Part shown: piece by piece, positions 33,550-41,650 of the stretch
Position numbering within the stretch: position 1 is the first letter of the stretch
How the letters are laid out: the number at the start of each line of letters is the position of its first letter
Origin: Candidatus Cloacimonadota bacterium
GTDB taxonomy: Bacteria > Cloacimonadota > Cloacimonadia > Cloacimonadales > TCS61
Assembly: GCA_030621085.1 (NCBI GenBank)
Contig: JAUXIJ010000011.1
Span: 1 to 60,903 of the forward strand
Direction: 5' to 3'
Length of the DNA stretch: 60,903 bases
Notes under the pieces: model-generated
What the model was told of the DNA's origin: nothing
Database searches by the model: none
Seen by the model: the letters and a program-made list of their open reading frames with translations, nothing else
Program-made: the position numbers and the translations under genes

Positions 33550-34629
33550 TCAAAACTCCCCGAAAATCTCTTCCCCGCAAAATTCACATTTGCCATTTTT
33601 AATATTGATTTTTTCCAAAGAATAACCCGAACGATCTATCAGTAGCTTTCCGCATTTGGGGCAATAAGTATCTTCTCCTATATTACCAACGTTACCAATA
33701 TAAACGTATTTTAATCCCTCTTCCACGGCAATTTCATAAGCCATCTCCAGTGTTTTAACAGGCGTTGGCGGTCTATTGGTTAATTTATAATTGGGAAAGA
33801 ATCGCGAAAAATGCAGCGGGTACTCATCCCCAATGTTTTCTTTTATCCACTTGCACATCGCTCTTATCATTATGGGGTCATCATTTGCCTGTGGAATAAC
33901 CAGATTTGTGATCTCGAAAAACATTTCTTCTTCTTTGGCAATTTGTATTGTATTCAAAACGGGCTGCAGGGAACCTGTAGTATAAGTGGAATAAAATTCA
34001 TCCGAAAATCCTTTCAGATCGATATTAGCCGCATCGATGTATTTAGCCAACTCTCGCAGTGGTTTTTCATTAATATATCCGCAAGTAACCATCACAGTTT
34101 TTAATCCTTCTTTTTTTGCCAGTTTGGCAATGTCCAGCATGTATTCATAAAAAATCGTGGGTTCTGTGTAAGTGAAAGCAATGCTCTGGCAATCGTATTC
34201 TTTTGCTAAGGCTATGATCTGCTCTGGCGTTGCCTGGTACGCAGTCGTTTCATTTGGTCGTGATTGAGAGATAGTCCAATTCTGACAGAAATTACAGCGT
34301 AAATTACACCCGACAGTTGCGATTGAAAGTATCTGAGATCCCGGATAAAAATGATATAAGGGTTTTTTCTCGATAGGATCGACATGAATTGCAACCGGCT
34401 GATTGTAAACAAGGGTATAGAGCTCTCCCCCGATATTTTGCCGCACACCGCAGGTTCCAACCTCATCTTCCTTTAGAACGCAGTTGTTCGGACACAGATC
34501 ACAGCGGACATAATTACTTTTCAGCTTTTCATAGAACATTGCTTTATGCAGAAGTACAGGTTGCTTCTTGATTCCTGTAAGCAGGGTAATCAGCAAAATA
34601 ACTAACAGTATCATTATGATCTTTTTCAT
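33550..34629 (-). CDS. amrS: AmmeMemoRadiSam system radical SAM enzyme with N-terminal membrane segment
   Basis: 359 residues. Residues 4-18 are a hydrophobic helix (KIIMILLVILLITLLTG) without a lipobox cysteine. Then C43-x2-C46-x3-C50...C60 form a cysteine set, followed by the radical SAM motif C108-N-L-R-C112-N-F-C115, the barrel strands IAFTYTEPTIFYEY and DAANIDLKGFSDEF, and a C-terminal zinc-ribbon-like CPKC...CEFC. The order matches AmrS, a PflA-like relative whose substrate is unknown. The export or anchor segment is odd for an enzyme needing SAM and reductant; I recall signal sequences in other AmrS proteins. It is divergent from the Memo-AMMECR1 fusion. Confidence 0.93.
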   Translation of the reverse strand: MKKIIMILLVILLITLLTGIKKQPVLLHKAMFYEKLKSNYVRCDLCPNNCVLKEDEVGTCGVRQNIGGELYTLVYNQPVAIHVDPIEKKPLYHFYPGSQILSIATVGCNLRCNFCQNWTISQSRPNETTAYQATPEQIIALAKEYDCQSIAFTYTEPTIFYEYMLDIAKLAKKEGLKTVMVTCGYINEKPLRELAKYIDAANIDLKGFSDEFYSTYTTGSLQPVLNTIQIAKEEEMFFEITNLVIPQANDDPIMIRAMCKWIKENIGDEYPLHFSRFFPNYKLTNRPPTPVKTLEMAYEIAVEEGLKYVYIGNVGNIGEDTYCPKCGKLLIDRSGYSLEKINIKNGKCEFCGEEIFGEF

Positions 34630-34645
34630 GGATTTAGTTAGCTTT

Positions 34646-34675
34646 TTAATAATATGAATGTCAACATATTATTAA
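34646..34675. promoter_or_regulatory. Inverted repeat in the divergent amrS / Memo-AMMECR1 promoter region
   Basis: Perfect 11-bp arms TTAATAATATG/CATATTATTAA with an 8-base loop, in the 118-bp divergent spacer. It lies 17 bp from the amrS start and 72 bp from the fusion start. Candidate shared operator. Confidence 0.45.
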
Positions 34676-34747
34676 GAAATATGATTATTTTTCTTGTATA
34701 AAAAAGACGATAATTCTATTTTAGTCTCTGTAAAATGTGAGGTGCAT

Positions 34748-36211
34748 ATGAAAAAGTATATGAACATTTTGTTGATTTTCCTTCTTTTTTCCTGTTTATC
34801 TTCGCAAACGCGTGAGCCTGCGGTAGCCGGACGATGGTATCCCAAAGACCGTGATGAGCTGCAGGAAATGATGGATTCATTTTTTGAAAACATCGACCTG
34901 AAAGAAAACAGCGATCTCAATCCATTCGGTCTTATTTCTCCCCATGCTGGATTTGTCTATTCTGGTAAAGTAGCAGCTCACGGCTATTCACTACTGGATG
35001 GGAAAAAGATTGATACAGTAATTCTATTAGGTCCCAGTCATCATTATAGCAAAGATGTAGTAAGTATTTATAATGGCGATTTCTGTAAAACTCCCTTCGG
35101 TAGGATTCCAATAGATAAAGAAATTTCCAGTGAGTTAATAAAAGCAGATAAAAGGTTCGTTTTTAAACCGGAGATCCACTCTCCCGAGCATAGCCTAGAA
35201 GCACAATTGCCATTCCTGCAGTACAAATTGGAAAATTTCAAAGTGGTACTAATTCTTAATTCCACGAACGATCTTTCCCTGCTGGATAAATTAGCAGAAA
35301 CCATTATCTCCATTGCAGAAGATACTGATAAAAAGCTTCTGTACATCAATAGCAGCGATATGTCGCACTTTCATAATTACAAAACCGCCAGCAAAATGGA
35401 TCAGTATACCATCGATCTTATCCTGGAAAAGAAATGGGATAAATTGAGACAGGAAATTTTCTCGCGCAATTGTGAATTATGCGGCTATTTTGCGCTTTAT
35501 CCGTTCCTGAAAATAATGCAGCATTTCCAGCATGATAATCCGGTTCTACTGAATTATGCCAATTCCGGTGATGTGTCCGGTGATATGAGCAGGGTAGTAG
35601 GTTATTGTTCCATAGTTTTTCCTAATACACCAGAAAATAAAGAGGAAGATAAAATGACACAAAAGGACAAAAAATTTCTTTTAGAATTGGCCAGAAAAAG
35701 CATTGAAAATTATTTGGAAAAAGGAAGTATCGTTTTCCCGGGCACACCCGAAAATTCTGATCTTGCTTTAGAGAGAGCGGTATTTGTTACACTGCACAAA
35801 AAAGGTAATCTGCGGGGCTGCATCGGGCATATGCAAGCCAAGATGCCACTTTATAAAGCGGTGGTAGAAATGGCTGTTTCTGCTGCTTTTGAAGATCCGC
35901 GTTTTATGCCGCTGAAAAATAAAAAAGAACTGGAAGATATCGATATCGAAATATCTGCACTCTCTCCTATGGAACGCATTTATGATCATGAAAAGATACG
36001 AATGGGAATCGATGGAGTATGGATAAGAAAAGGTTTTCGCAGCGGGGTATACCTGCCTCAGGTTGCTACAGAAACGGGCTGGAGCAGAACCGAATTCTTG
36101 GAAAGCCTGTGCAGCAGTAAAGCCGGATTACCCAGAGATGCTTATAAAGATCCCGATACGGAAATTTATATTTACCAGGTAGAGAAATTCAGCGAAGGAG
36201 AATTGAAATAA
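34748..36211 (+). CDS. amrB-amrA: Exported Memo-AMMECR1 fusion (AmmeMemoRadiSam proteins B and A)
   Basis: 487 residues from the ATG at 34748, just after GAGGTGCAT; an in-frame start at 34694 precedes a polar stretch and is rejected. Residues 1-16 look like a lipoprotein signal (IFLLFSC16). The Memo domain (about 22-292) keeps the metal or active-site residues known from MEMO1: H66 in SPHAGFVYSG, H98/H99 in GPSHHY, D204 and H207 in SSDMSHFH, and C245 in ELCGYF. A short acidic linker leads to the AMMECR1 domain (about 303-487) with the invariant LRGCIG (355-360). The AMMECR1 part has its own ATG near codon 303 behind AAAGAGGAAG, so separate translation is possible. Confidence 0.94.
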   Translation: MKKYMNILLIFLLFSCLSSQTREPAVAGRWYPKDRDELQEMMDSFFENIDLKENSDLNPFGLISPHAGFVYSGKVAAHGYSLLDGKKIDTVILLGPSHHYSKDVVSIYNGDFCKTPFGRIPIDKEISSELIKADKRFVFKPEIHSPEHSLEAQLPFLQYKLENFKVVLILNSTNDLSLLDKLAETIISIAEDTDKKLLYINSSDMSHFHNYKTASKMDQYTIDLILEKKWDKLRQEIFSRNCELCGYFALYPFLKIMQHFQHDNPVLLNYANSGDVSGDMSRVVGYCSIVFPNTPENKEEDKMTQKDKKFLLELARKSIENYLEKGSIVFPGTPENSDLALERAVFVTLHKKGNLRGCIGHMQAKMPLYKAVVEMAVSAAFEDPRFMPLKNKKELEDIDIEISALSPMERIYDHEKIRMGIDGVWIRKGFRSGVYLPQVATETGWSRTEFLESLCSSKAGLPRDAYKDPDTEIYIYQVEKFSEGELK

Positions 36212-36233
36212 AAAACCCCCGAAAAAACCGGGG
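36211..36233 (-). terminator. Terminator of the triple-PDZ gene
   Basis: CCCCG-aaaaaac-CGGGG. On the minus strand a T run follows. It lies 45 bp beyond the PDZ stop and next to the stop of the convergent Memo-AMMECR1 gene. Confidence 0.7.
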
Positions 36234-36249
36234 TAGGAAGTACATATTT

Positions 36250-36271
36250 GAATTCCTGCAAGCAGGAATTC
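36250..36271. repeat. Perfect inverted repeat in a convergent spacer
   Basis: GAATTCCTGC-aa-GCAGGAATTC. A two-base loop makes it a near-continuous palindrome. Confidence 0.5.
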
Positions 36272-36277
36272 GGTTAC

Positions 36278-37570
36278 TTAGATCTCTTCTTCTATTTCAA
36301 TTTCAATGGTTATATTATTAAGTTCTCTTCTAACTTTTTCCATTTCCTCTTGAACTTTTTTCATTTCCTCTTTTATGCCTGCTTTTTGCAGGGCTTTCAG
36401 TTTATACATTTCCTCAGATAATTTTTTCATATCGAAAATTGATTTTTCTTCACCATTCATCCAAATTTTGATGTTTCCATCATCTACTGAAACCTCAACT
36501 TTTTCATAACCTTCATAATCTTTACGTTTGGCTATCTCGCAGGTTATGGTTTTCTTTTTGCCATCACGTTCGATCAATAGTTCTATAGTATCACCTGTTT
36601 CTTTATCGTTAATAACCTTGCCGATCTGCTTACTGGATTTGATATTTTTACCTTCAACGGTCAGAATTTTGTCACCTTCTTTTAATCCTGCTTTATCAGC
36701 CGGTGTATCTTCGATCACTTTATCGATAGTGATATCAATTTCAATGGTTTCTTCATCTCCATCTCGAATGATCTTTTCATTCGTTTTCAGAATAGCACCG
36801 ATCCATTTTCTGTTTTCCATATCATACTGATAAACAAAAATATTGTCGGGTTTTTTCAAGAAATCCCAGTCGAATACATCTCCGAATTTAAACATCAGGT
36901 CTTCACGCTCTCCAAGTTTAACTGTAACGTTTTTGTAATCCTTTTTGTGAAAAGTATATAATTTCACTTCTTGTTCGGGTTGGTAGCTACTCAACATTTT
37001 AGTAAGTTGATCTATTGTGTAGATCTTCTCTCCGTCCATTTCCAGGAAAACGGTTTTATTTTTTATTCCAGCTTTTTCAGAGGGACCATCTTCAACAGTT
37101 TTTGTTATCAAAATCCCATGCTGTTCTTTCAGTTCCAGTTTCTCACGAATTTCGTTATCCAGTTCTGCCAGGAATACTCCCAGGTAGGCTTTTTTCTTGG
37201 GTTTAAAAGTTTTTTTCTCTCCCAGTTTCAAATTCAGGGTTTTCACTTTCTTATCCCGGAAATACCTGATCTTTACTGTTTGTTCAGGTTCAAAGTAACT
37301 CAGCATTTTTGTAAGTTGATCTACTGTGTAAACTTTATCACCGGCAAGCTCCAGGAGAATATCTTTGCTTTGCAGACCAGCGTTATCGGCAGGACTTTCA
37401 CCTACCACATTCTTGATAAGAATTCCATAATTTTCTTTCAAACCGAATTTTTCATAATCCTTTTTGGACAGATCACCCAGATACACACCCATATAAGCTT
37501 TGGCCAGAAGCGGAGTAGCAAACAGTATAAGCACAACCAAACTGATGAGTATTACTATAATTCTTTTCAT
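36278..37570 (-). CDS. Periplasmic triple-PDZ protein without protease domain
   Basis: 430 residues: signal peptide (1-23, ending LLAKA), PDZ1 (about 27-115, YMGVYLGDLSKKDYEKFGL), PDZ2 (about 127-220, YLGVFLAELDNEIREKLEL), a linker, PDZ3 (about 265-350, SADKAGL-type DTPADKAGLKEGDKIL) and a C-terminal charged coiled coil (about 385-430). PDZ1 and PDZ2 are clear duplicates. No serine-protease triad or S2P motif is present, so it probably acts as a scaffold or substrate-binding protein. GGAGGAAA precedes the ATG at 37570. It follows the second ECF sigma locus on the same strand by about 80 bp. Confidence 0.88.
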   Translation of the reverse strand: MKRIIVILISLVVLILFATPLLAKAYMGVYLGDLSKKDYEKFGLKENYGILIKNVVGESPADNAGLQSKDILLELAGDKVYTVDQLTKMLSYFEPEQTVKIRYFRDKKVKTLNLKLGEKKTFKPKKKAYLGVFLAELDNEIREKLELKEQHGILITKTVEDGPSEKAGIKNKTVFLEMDGEKIYTIDQLTKMLSSYQPEQEVKLYTFHKKDYKNVTVKLGEREDLMFKFGDVFDWDFLKKPDNIFVYQYDMENRKWIGAILKTNEKIIRDGDEETIEIDITIDKVIEDTPADKAGLKEGDKILTVEGKNIKSSKQIGKVINDKETGDTIELLIERDGKKKTITCEIAKRKDYEGYEKVEVSVDDGNIKIWMNGEEKSIFDMKKLSEEMYKLKALQKAGIKEEMKKVQEEMEKVRRELNNITIEIEIEEEI

Positions 37571-37650
37571 TTTTCCTCCTTGTCGCGCCGTAGTTTTAAC
37601 GTAGGCGGACTGTCACGGTGTAACGAATAAAACCGGACAATTTTTTATTT

Positions 37651-38112
37651 TTAAAAACTTACTTCACGTATTTTTTTTGGTTTTCTTTTCTGATTAAATT
37701 CTGATATTATCATCACAGCACCTTCCTCTGCAGATACATATTTTCGGATTATATATGCTTTATCTTCCTGGAATTTAGACGGATCTAATTTGCTTACAAG
37801 TTGTGGATTGAAAATGGATGTATAAGCCAACTCATTTTCTGCACCGATATCATCTCTCTCCGCAATCCTAATACTGTGTGAAGGAAATATTAGTTTATTT
37901 AAACTGAGAACCATACCTGGATGTATGACAGCAGCACAACCAAAAATGAGCAGCAAAGAAGCCAAAGCTGTAGCTGCTTTAAATTTGAATTTGTAATTAT
38001 TCACCGGTTTATAAAACTTGTTTACCAGCTTTCTTCTCAGTTCATTCTCATAAGGATCGTCCTCGATTACGGGGACTTTCATAGAAAATAATTTATTCTC
38101 AAGATCTTTCAT
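37651..38112 (-). CDS. Single-pass membrane protein coupled to ECF sigma factor, candidate anti-sigma factor
   Basis: 153 residues from the ATG at 38112 (AAGGAGATCGAA upstream). A soluble N-terminal 45 residues is followed by one membrane helix (about 47-65, AATALASLLLIFGCAAVI) and an extracytoplasmic C-terminal 85 residues. It overlaps the sigma-factor gene by 14 bp, the usual arrangement for an anti-sigma factor. No zinc anti-sigma motif is present, so the role is inferred from position and topology. Confidence 0.75.
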   Translation of the reverse strand: MKDLENKLFSMKVPVIEDDPYENELRRKLVNKFYKPVNNYKFKFKAATALASLLLIFGCAAVIHPGMVLSLNKLIFPSHSIRIAERDDIGAENELAYTSIFNPQLVSKLDPSKFQEDKAYIIRKYVSAEEGAVMIISEFNQKRKPKKIREVSF

Positions 38113-38641
38113 TTTCGATCTCCTTTTCAATATTCATACGAAGTTTTCTTAGAAGCCTGTGCATTTGCACTTTAATAGTTCCTTCCTTTCTATTGTAGAT
38201 CTCAGCGATTTCTTTATAGCTGAGTTTCTCAAAAAATCTCAGAGCTATTAAGTTCTGTTCATCAATTTTAAATGCCGCTATTTTGCGCTGAACGATCTCA
38301 TAATTAAACTGGATATCATCTCCATCTACTATGTTCCATTTTACTGATTCCCTGATCTTGTTTTCTCTTTTCACATTTCTGTAAAACTGGTTAACTTCGT
38401 TCACTGCGATTCTGTATAGCCAGGAAGAAAAACTGCACTTGCGGGAATCGAGAAACCTGAAAAGAGAAAGGCGTTTCATTGCTTTAAAAAATACGTTGGA
38501 AACTATTTCGTTGCGCACTGCTTCATCATTCACTCTATGAAATATAAAATTATTCATAATTGGATAATATTTCCGATACAGATAATCGAATTCCTGCAAA
38601 TCCTTTTTAGCCCTTATTATACTGTTTCTTTCAGTATCCAA
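38099..38641 (-). CDS. ECF RNA polymerase sigma factor
   Basis: 180 residues. Region 2: FDYLYRKYYPIMNNFIFHRV and VSNVFFKAMKRLSLFRF, then SFSSWLYRIAVNEVNQFYR. Region 4: ALRFFEKLSYKEIAEIYNRKEGTIKVQMHRLLRKLR, a clean helix-turn-helix. It is probably cotranscribed with the membrane partner and perhaps with the triple-PDZ gene, suggesting an envelope-stress regulon. No strong RBS is visible at the ATG at 38641. Confidence 0.93.
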   Translation of the reverse strand: MDTERNSIIRAKKDLQEFDYLYRKYYPIMNNFIFHRVNDEAVRNEIVSNVFFKAMKRLSLFRFLDSRKCSFSSWLYRIAVNEVNQFYRNVKRENKIRESVKWNIVDGDDIQFNYEIVQRKIAAFKIDEQNLIALRFFEKLSYKEIAEIYNRKEGTIKVQMHRLLRKLRMNIEKEIENERS

Positions 38642-38718
38642 TTTCTAATTCCTTTAAATCCCTACAAATGAAACGTTAACAAAGTTAAAAGTTACATTTT
38701 TTATAAGATGAAAAAATA

Positions 38719-40074
38719 TTAAAATTTTAAAGTGAACTCGGTTTTTACATTCGGTTCGGAATTGGCAGTAATAGTTCCTCCATGAAATCGCATGATCTGA
38801 CGTGAAAGACTTAATCCAATCCCGGAACCATTTGCTTTGGTTGTGAAAAAAGGAATGAATATTTTATCGATCACATCTTCCAGGATGCCAGGACCGTTAT
38901 CTACTACCTGAATGGCAACTTTTCCTCTTTTATCCAGGAATGCATTCAATTCTATTTTGCCATTTTCTTGTCCTTCCAATGCATGTTGAGAATTCTTTAT
39001 CAAGTTTAAAAGTACCTGCTCGATCTGCTGCTGGTCGGCAGTTACTTCCAATGTTTCAGGAATGATAGATCTTTTGCAGCTGATGTTACTTTTGTGCAGT
39101 TCTTCTTCCATAAGAAGTTTAACATTAGTGAAAATATTTTTAGCAGGTATTATTTCAAATTCTGGTTTAGGTATCTTTGTAAGATTACGATAAGATTCCA
39201 CAAAACGGATCAGTCCTGTACTTCTTTTATGTATCGTAGTTAAGGAATTACGTATATCGATAACTATCTCATCATCGATCTCCTGCGGAATATTATCGGT
39301 TGTATCAATATCTTTCAGAAGATCGTTCACAGTGGCAGACAAAGAAGCGATGGGAGTGATCGAATTCATTATTTCATGGGTCAGCACACTTATAAGTTTC
39401 TGCCAGGCAGCCATTTCCTGTTCTTCCAATTCCGATTGAATATTCTGGATCGAGACCAATTTGATGGTTCTATTACTCAGTTTGAATTCAGTGGAATAAA
39501 TTGCCAGTTGAAGAATAATATTTTCATCGGAAACCTGCACCAATTTTCGTTTTCCAGGTTTCAGTTCCTTTAAAGTTCTTACCAGTCCCTCACTGTACTT
39601 TTTCAATTCTTTTATATTATTAAGTCTATTTTTCTGAAAGAGTTTTTTTGCGCTATTATTCATCATTTCCACATGTCCGTCTTTTCGGAAAGCGATCAGG
39701 CTGATCCCGATATGCTGGATAACATTTTGAAGATAATGATAATGTTCTTCCCTTTCGGTACGTATTTTTTGAAAATCCTCAATAACATGATTAAATGCTA
39801 TCTGTAATTCATCATAAGCACTTCCCAGTCCTTCGATTTTAAAAGAGCGGGAAAAATCGGAATAGCGAATAGATTCCAGGAAAGTTGTAAGGTAACGATT
39901 TGTTTTCTGAATGTATTGCAGCATTGATGATATTTGTAATATAGTTATCAGACCAAGAAGGATAGGTGTAACACTGAAACCCAGGTTAAAGACCGAGAAA
40001 AAAGTGAGAAGCATTGTTATGGCTATCAGGATAATTCGTACGGAACAGTTTAGTTTGAAATTTTTATAAACCAT
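38719..40074 (-). CDS. Sensor histidine kinase (NtrB/NtrY-like)
   Basis: 451 residues. Two closely spaced N-terminal helices (about 12-30 and 34-50) leave almost no periplasmic loop. A HAMP/PAS-like linker (about 60-215) follows, then the phosphoacceptor H233 in LTHEIMNSITPIASLS, the N box VLLNLIKNSQHAL, G1 QVVDNGPGIL, the F box FFTTKANG and G2 SGIGLSLS. It should phosphorylate the sigma-54 activator whose gene overlaps it by 11 bp, sensing a membrane or cytoplasmic signal. Confidence 0.94.
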   Translation of the reverse strand: MVYKNFKLNCSVRIILIAITMLLTFFSVFNLGFSVTPILLGLITILQISSMLQYIQKTNRYLTTFLESIRYSDFSRSFKIEGLGSAYDELQIAFNHVIEDFQKIRTEREEHYHYLQNVIQHIGISLIAFRKDGHVEMMNNSAKKLFQKNRLNNIKELKKYSEGLVRTLKELKPGKRKLVQVSDENIILQLAIYSTEFKLSNRTIKLVSIQNIQSELEEQEMAAWQKLISVLTHEIMNSITPIASLSATVNDLLKDIDTTDNIPQEIDDEIVIDIRNSLTTIHKRSTGLIRFVESYRNLTKIPKPEFEIIPAKNIFTNVKLLMEEELHKSNISCKRSIIPETLEVTADQQQIEQVLLNLIKNSQHALEGQENGKIELNAFLDKRGKVAIQVVDNGPGILEDVIDKIFIPFFTTKANGSGIGLSLSRQIMRFHGGTITANSEPNVKTEFTLKF

Positions 40075-41440
40075 ATTTTCCTAACCTTCTGTAAAGTGAA
40101 GCTCTGGTAAGACCCAGCTCTTTGGCTGCTGCACTTATATTACCGTTGTTTTTGCGCAAAACGCGTTGGATCACTTCCTTTTCTACTTCCTCTATATTGT
40201 AAGATCCAAAGCTATCTTCCATATTTATATTACCTGGTTTTGTCAGCATGAAGTCTGCTGGTTGTAGAATGTTCGATTCACTCAAGATGACAGCACGTTC
40301 CACAGAATGCTGTAATTCACGTACATTACCAAGCCAATTATATTGTTCCATCTTTCTCAATGCAGCAGATGATATTCCTTTTATATTTTTCTTATATTTT
40401 ATCAGGTTCATTTTTAAGAAATGTTCTGCCAATGGTTTGATATCTTCAATCCTCTCTCGAAGTGCTGGCAGGTGAATTTCAACTGTGTTGATCCTGTACA
40501 GAAGATCCTGGCGGAACTCATTTTTCTTTGCCATTTTATAAATAGGTAAGTTGGTGGCACAAATAAGTCTTACATTAACCGGACGGGGACGGTTAGATCC
40601 CACACGAGTTACTTCTCTTTTTTCTATCACTGTTAATAATTTAGATTGCAAATGTAAAGACAGATTGCCTATTTCATCCAGGAATAGAGTACCCCCCGAA
40701 GCAACTTCAAAGCGTCCGGGTTTATCTTTTTTTGCATCGGTAAAAGAGCCTTTCATATGCCCGAATAATTCGCTCTCGAAAAGAGTTTCACTTATTGCTC
40801 CCAGATCCACACTCAGGAAGACTTCATTACTTCTGGGTGAATTTCGGTGCAGCGCTCGGGCAACCAGTTCTTTTCCCGTTCCATTCTCTCCCAGAATGAG
40901 TACGCTGGCATCGGTAGTAGCAACTTTCATGATTGTGCCAATCACTTTCTGCATTTCCTGAGAATTCCCTATAAAATCATGGAAAGGTTGGTCCATAGTT
41001 GCACTTAATTCTTTTTGTTTCATGCGCAAGTTATCTGCTTCTAGTAGAGAGCCACGTAACTTTAAAGCAGAAGATAATGTTGCCAGAAGTTTTGCATTCT
41101 GCCATGGTTTCAATACAAAATCTACAGCTCCCAGCTTGATTGCTTTTACTGCTTTTTCCACATCACCGTAAGCTGTAATAAAAATGACTACTGTAGATGG
41201 ATCGATCTCCAGAATTTTTTCCAGCCAGTTAAAACCCTCCTGTCCGCTGATGGAATCTTTTGTAAAATTCATATCCAGCAGTATTACATCATAATTTTCT
41301 TTCTGCATCAGTTCAGGAATATTATGCGGATTGTGTTCGGTATGGATGATTTCAACATGATTTTTTAAAAGCAATTTTAAGCTAAAAAGAATGTCTTTAT
41401 TATCGTCAATTGCCAATACTTTTCCATACTTTTCATTCAT
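40064..41440 (-). CDS. Sigma-54-dependent response regulator (NtrC/AtoC type)
   Basis: 458 residues. Receiver domain (about 7-125) with acidic pocket D12-D13 and phosphoacceptor D56 in VILLDMNFT; AAA+ domain (about 155-385) with Walker A LGENGTGKE, Walker B GGTLFLDEIG and R-finger region; C-terminal Fis helix-turn-helix (NGNISAAAKELGLTRASLYRR). The sigma-54 contact loop reads GSFTDA instead of the canonical GAFTGA. It is divergent from the efflux operon with a -24/-12 promoter at 41600, its obvious target. Confidence 0.95.
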   Translation of the reverse strand: MNEKYGKVLAIDDNKDILFSLKLLLKNHVEIIHTEHNPHNIPELMQKENYDVILLDMNFTKDSISGQEGFNWLEKILEIDPSTVVIFITAYGDVEKAVKAIKLGAVDFVLKPWQNAKLLATLSSALKLRGSLLEADNLRMKQKELSATMDQPFHDFIGNSQEMQKVIGTIMKVATTDASVLILGENGTGKELVARALHRNSPRSNEVFLSVDLGAISETLFESELFGHMKGSFTDAKKDKPGRFEVASGGTLFLDEIGNLSLHLQSKLLTVIEKREVTRVGSNRPRPVNVRLICATNLPIYKMAKKNEFRQDLLYRINTVEIHLPALRERIEDIKPLAEHFLKMNLIKYKKNIKGISSAALRKMEQYNWLGNVRELQHSVERAVILSESNILQPADFMLTKPGNINMEDSFGSYNIEEVEKEVIQRVLRKNNGNISAAAKELGLTRASLYRRLGKYGL

Positions 41441-41509
41441 AAAAACTCCAATATATTTGAATTCACGATTTACAAATTTATTTAAATCATTTCTCCGTCA
41501 ATAAAAAAC

Positions 41510-41547
41510 TGTCCGCTACCGAACACATCTTAGTTCATAATCGAACA
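41510..41547. promoter_or_regulatory. Candidate upstream activator sites
   Basis: TGTCCG-ctac-CGAACA (41510-41525) is a one-mismatch dyad, and a second CGAACAC half-site begins at 41542, 22 bp (about two helical turns) from the first. They lie 60-90 bp upstream of the -24 element, a normal enhancer position for the adjacent activator. Confidence 0.55.
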
Positions 41548-41599
41548 CCAAATCCAAATTTGCGATTTGCTAAATCTTTATATTATAGTTAATTACTGT

Positions 41600-41616
41600 T
41601 TGGCACGTTATTTGCT
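41600..41616 (+). promoter_or_regulatory. Sigma-54 (-24/-12) promoter of the MacAB-TolC-type operon
   Basis: TTGGCACG-ttat-TTGCT matches the consensus YTGGCACGNNNNTTGCW at every conserved base. The expected transcription start is near 41627, leaving a short leader with AGGAG before the ATG at 41651. Confidence 0.93.
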
Positions 41617-41650
41617 GTAATGTAAATTGCGAAAAGAAAAAGGAGTTTGT

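Noticed and set aside
36278..37570. DegP/HtrA or RseP-type protease
   Set aside because: Three PDZ domains are present but neither a serine triad nor an HExxH motif is seen.
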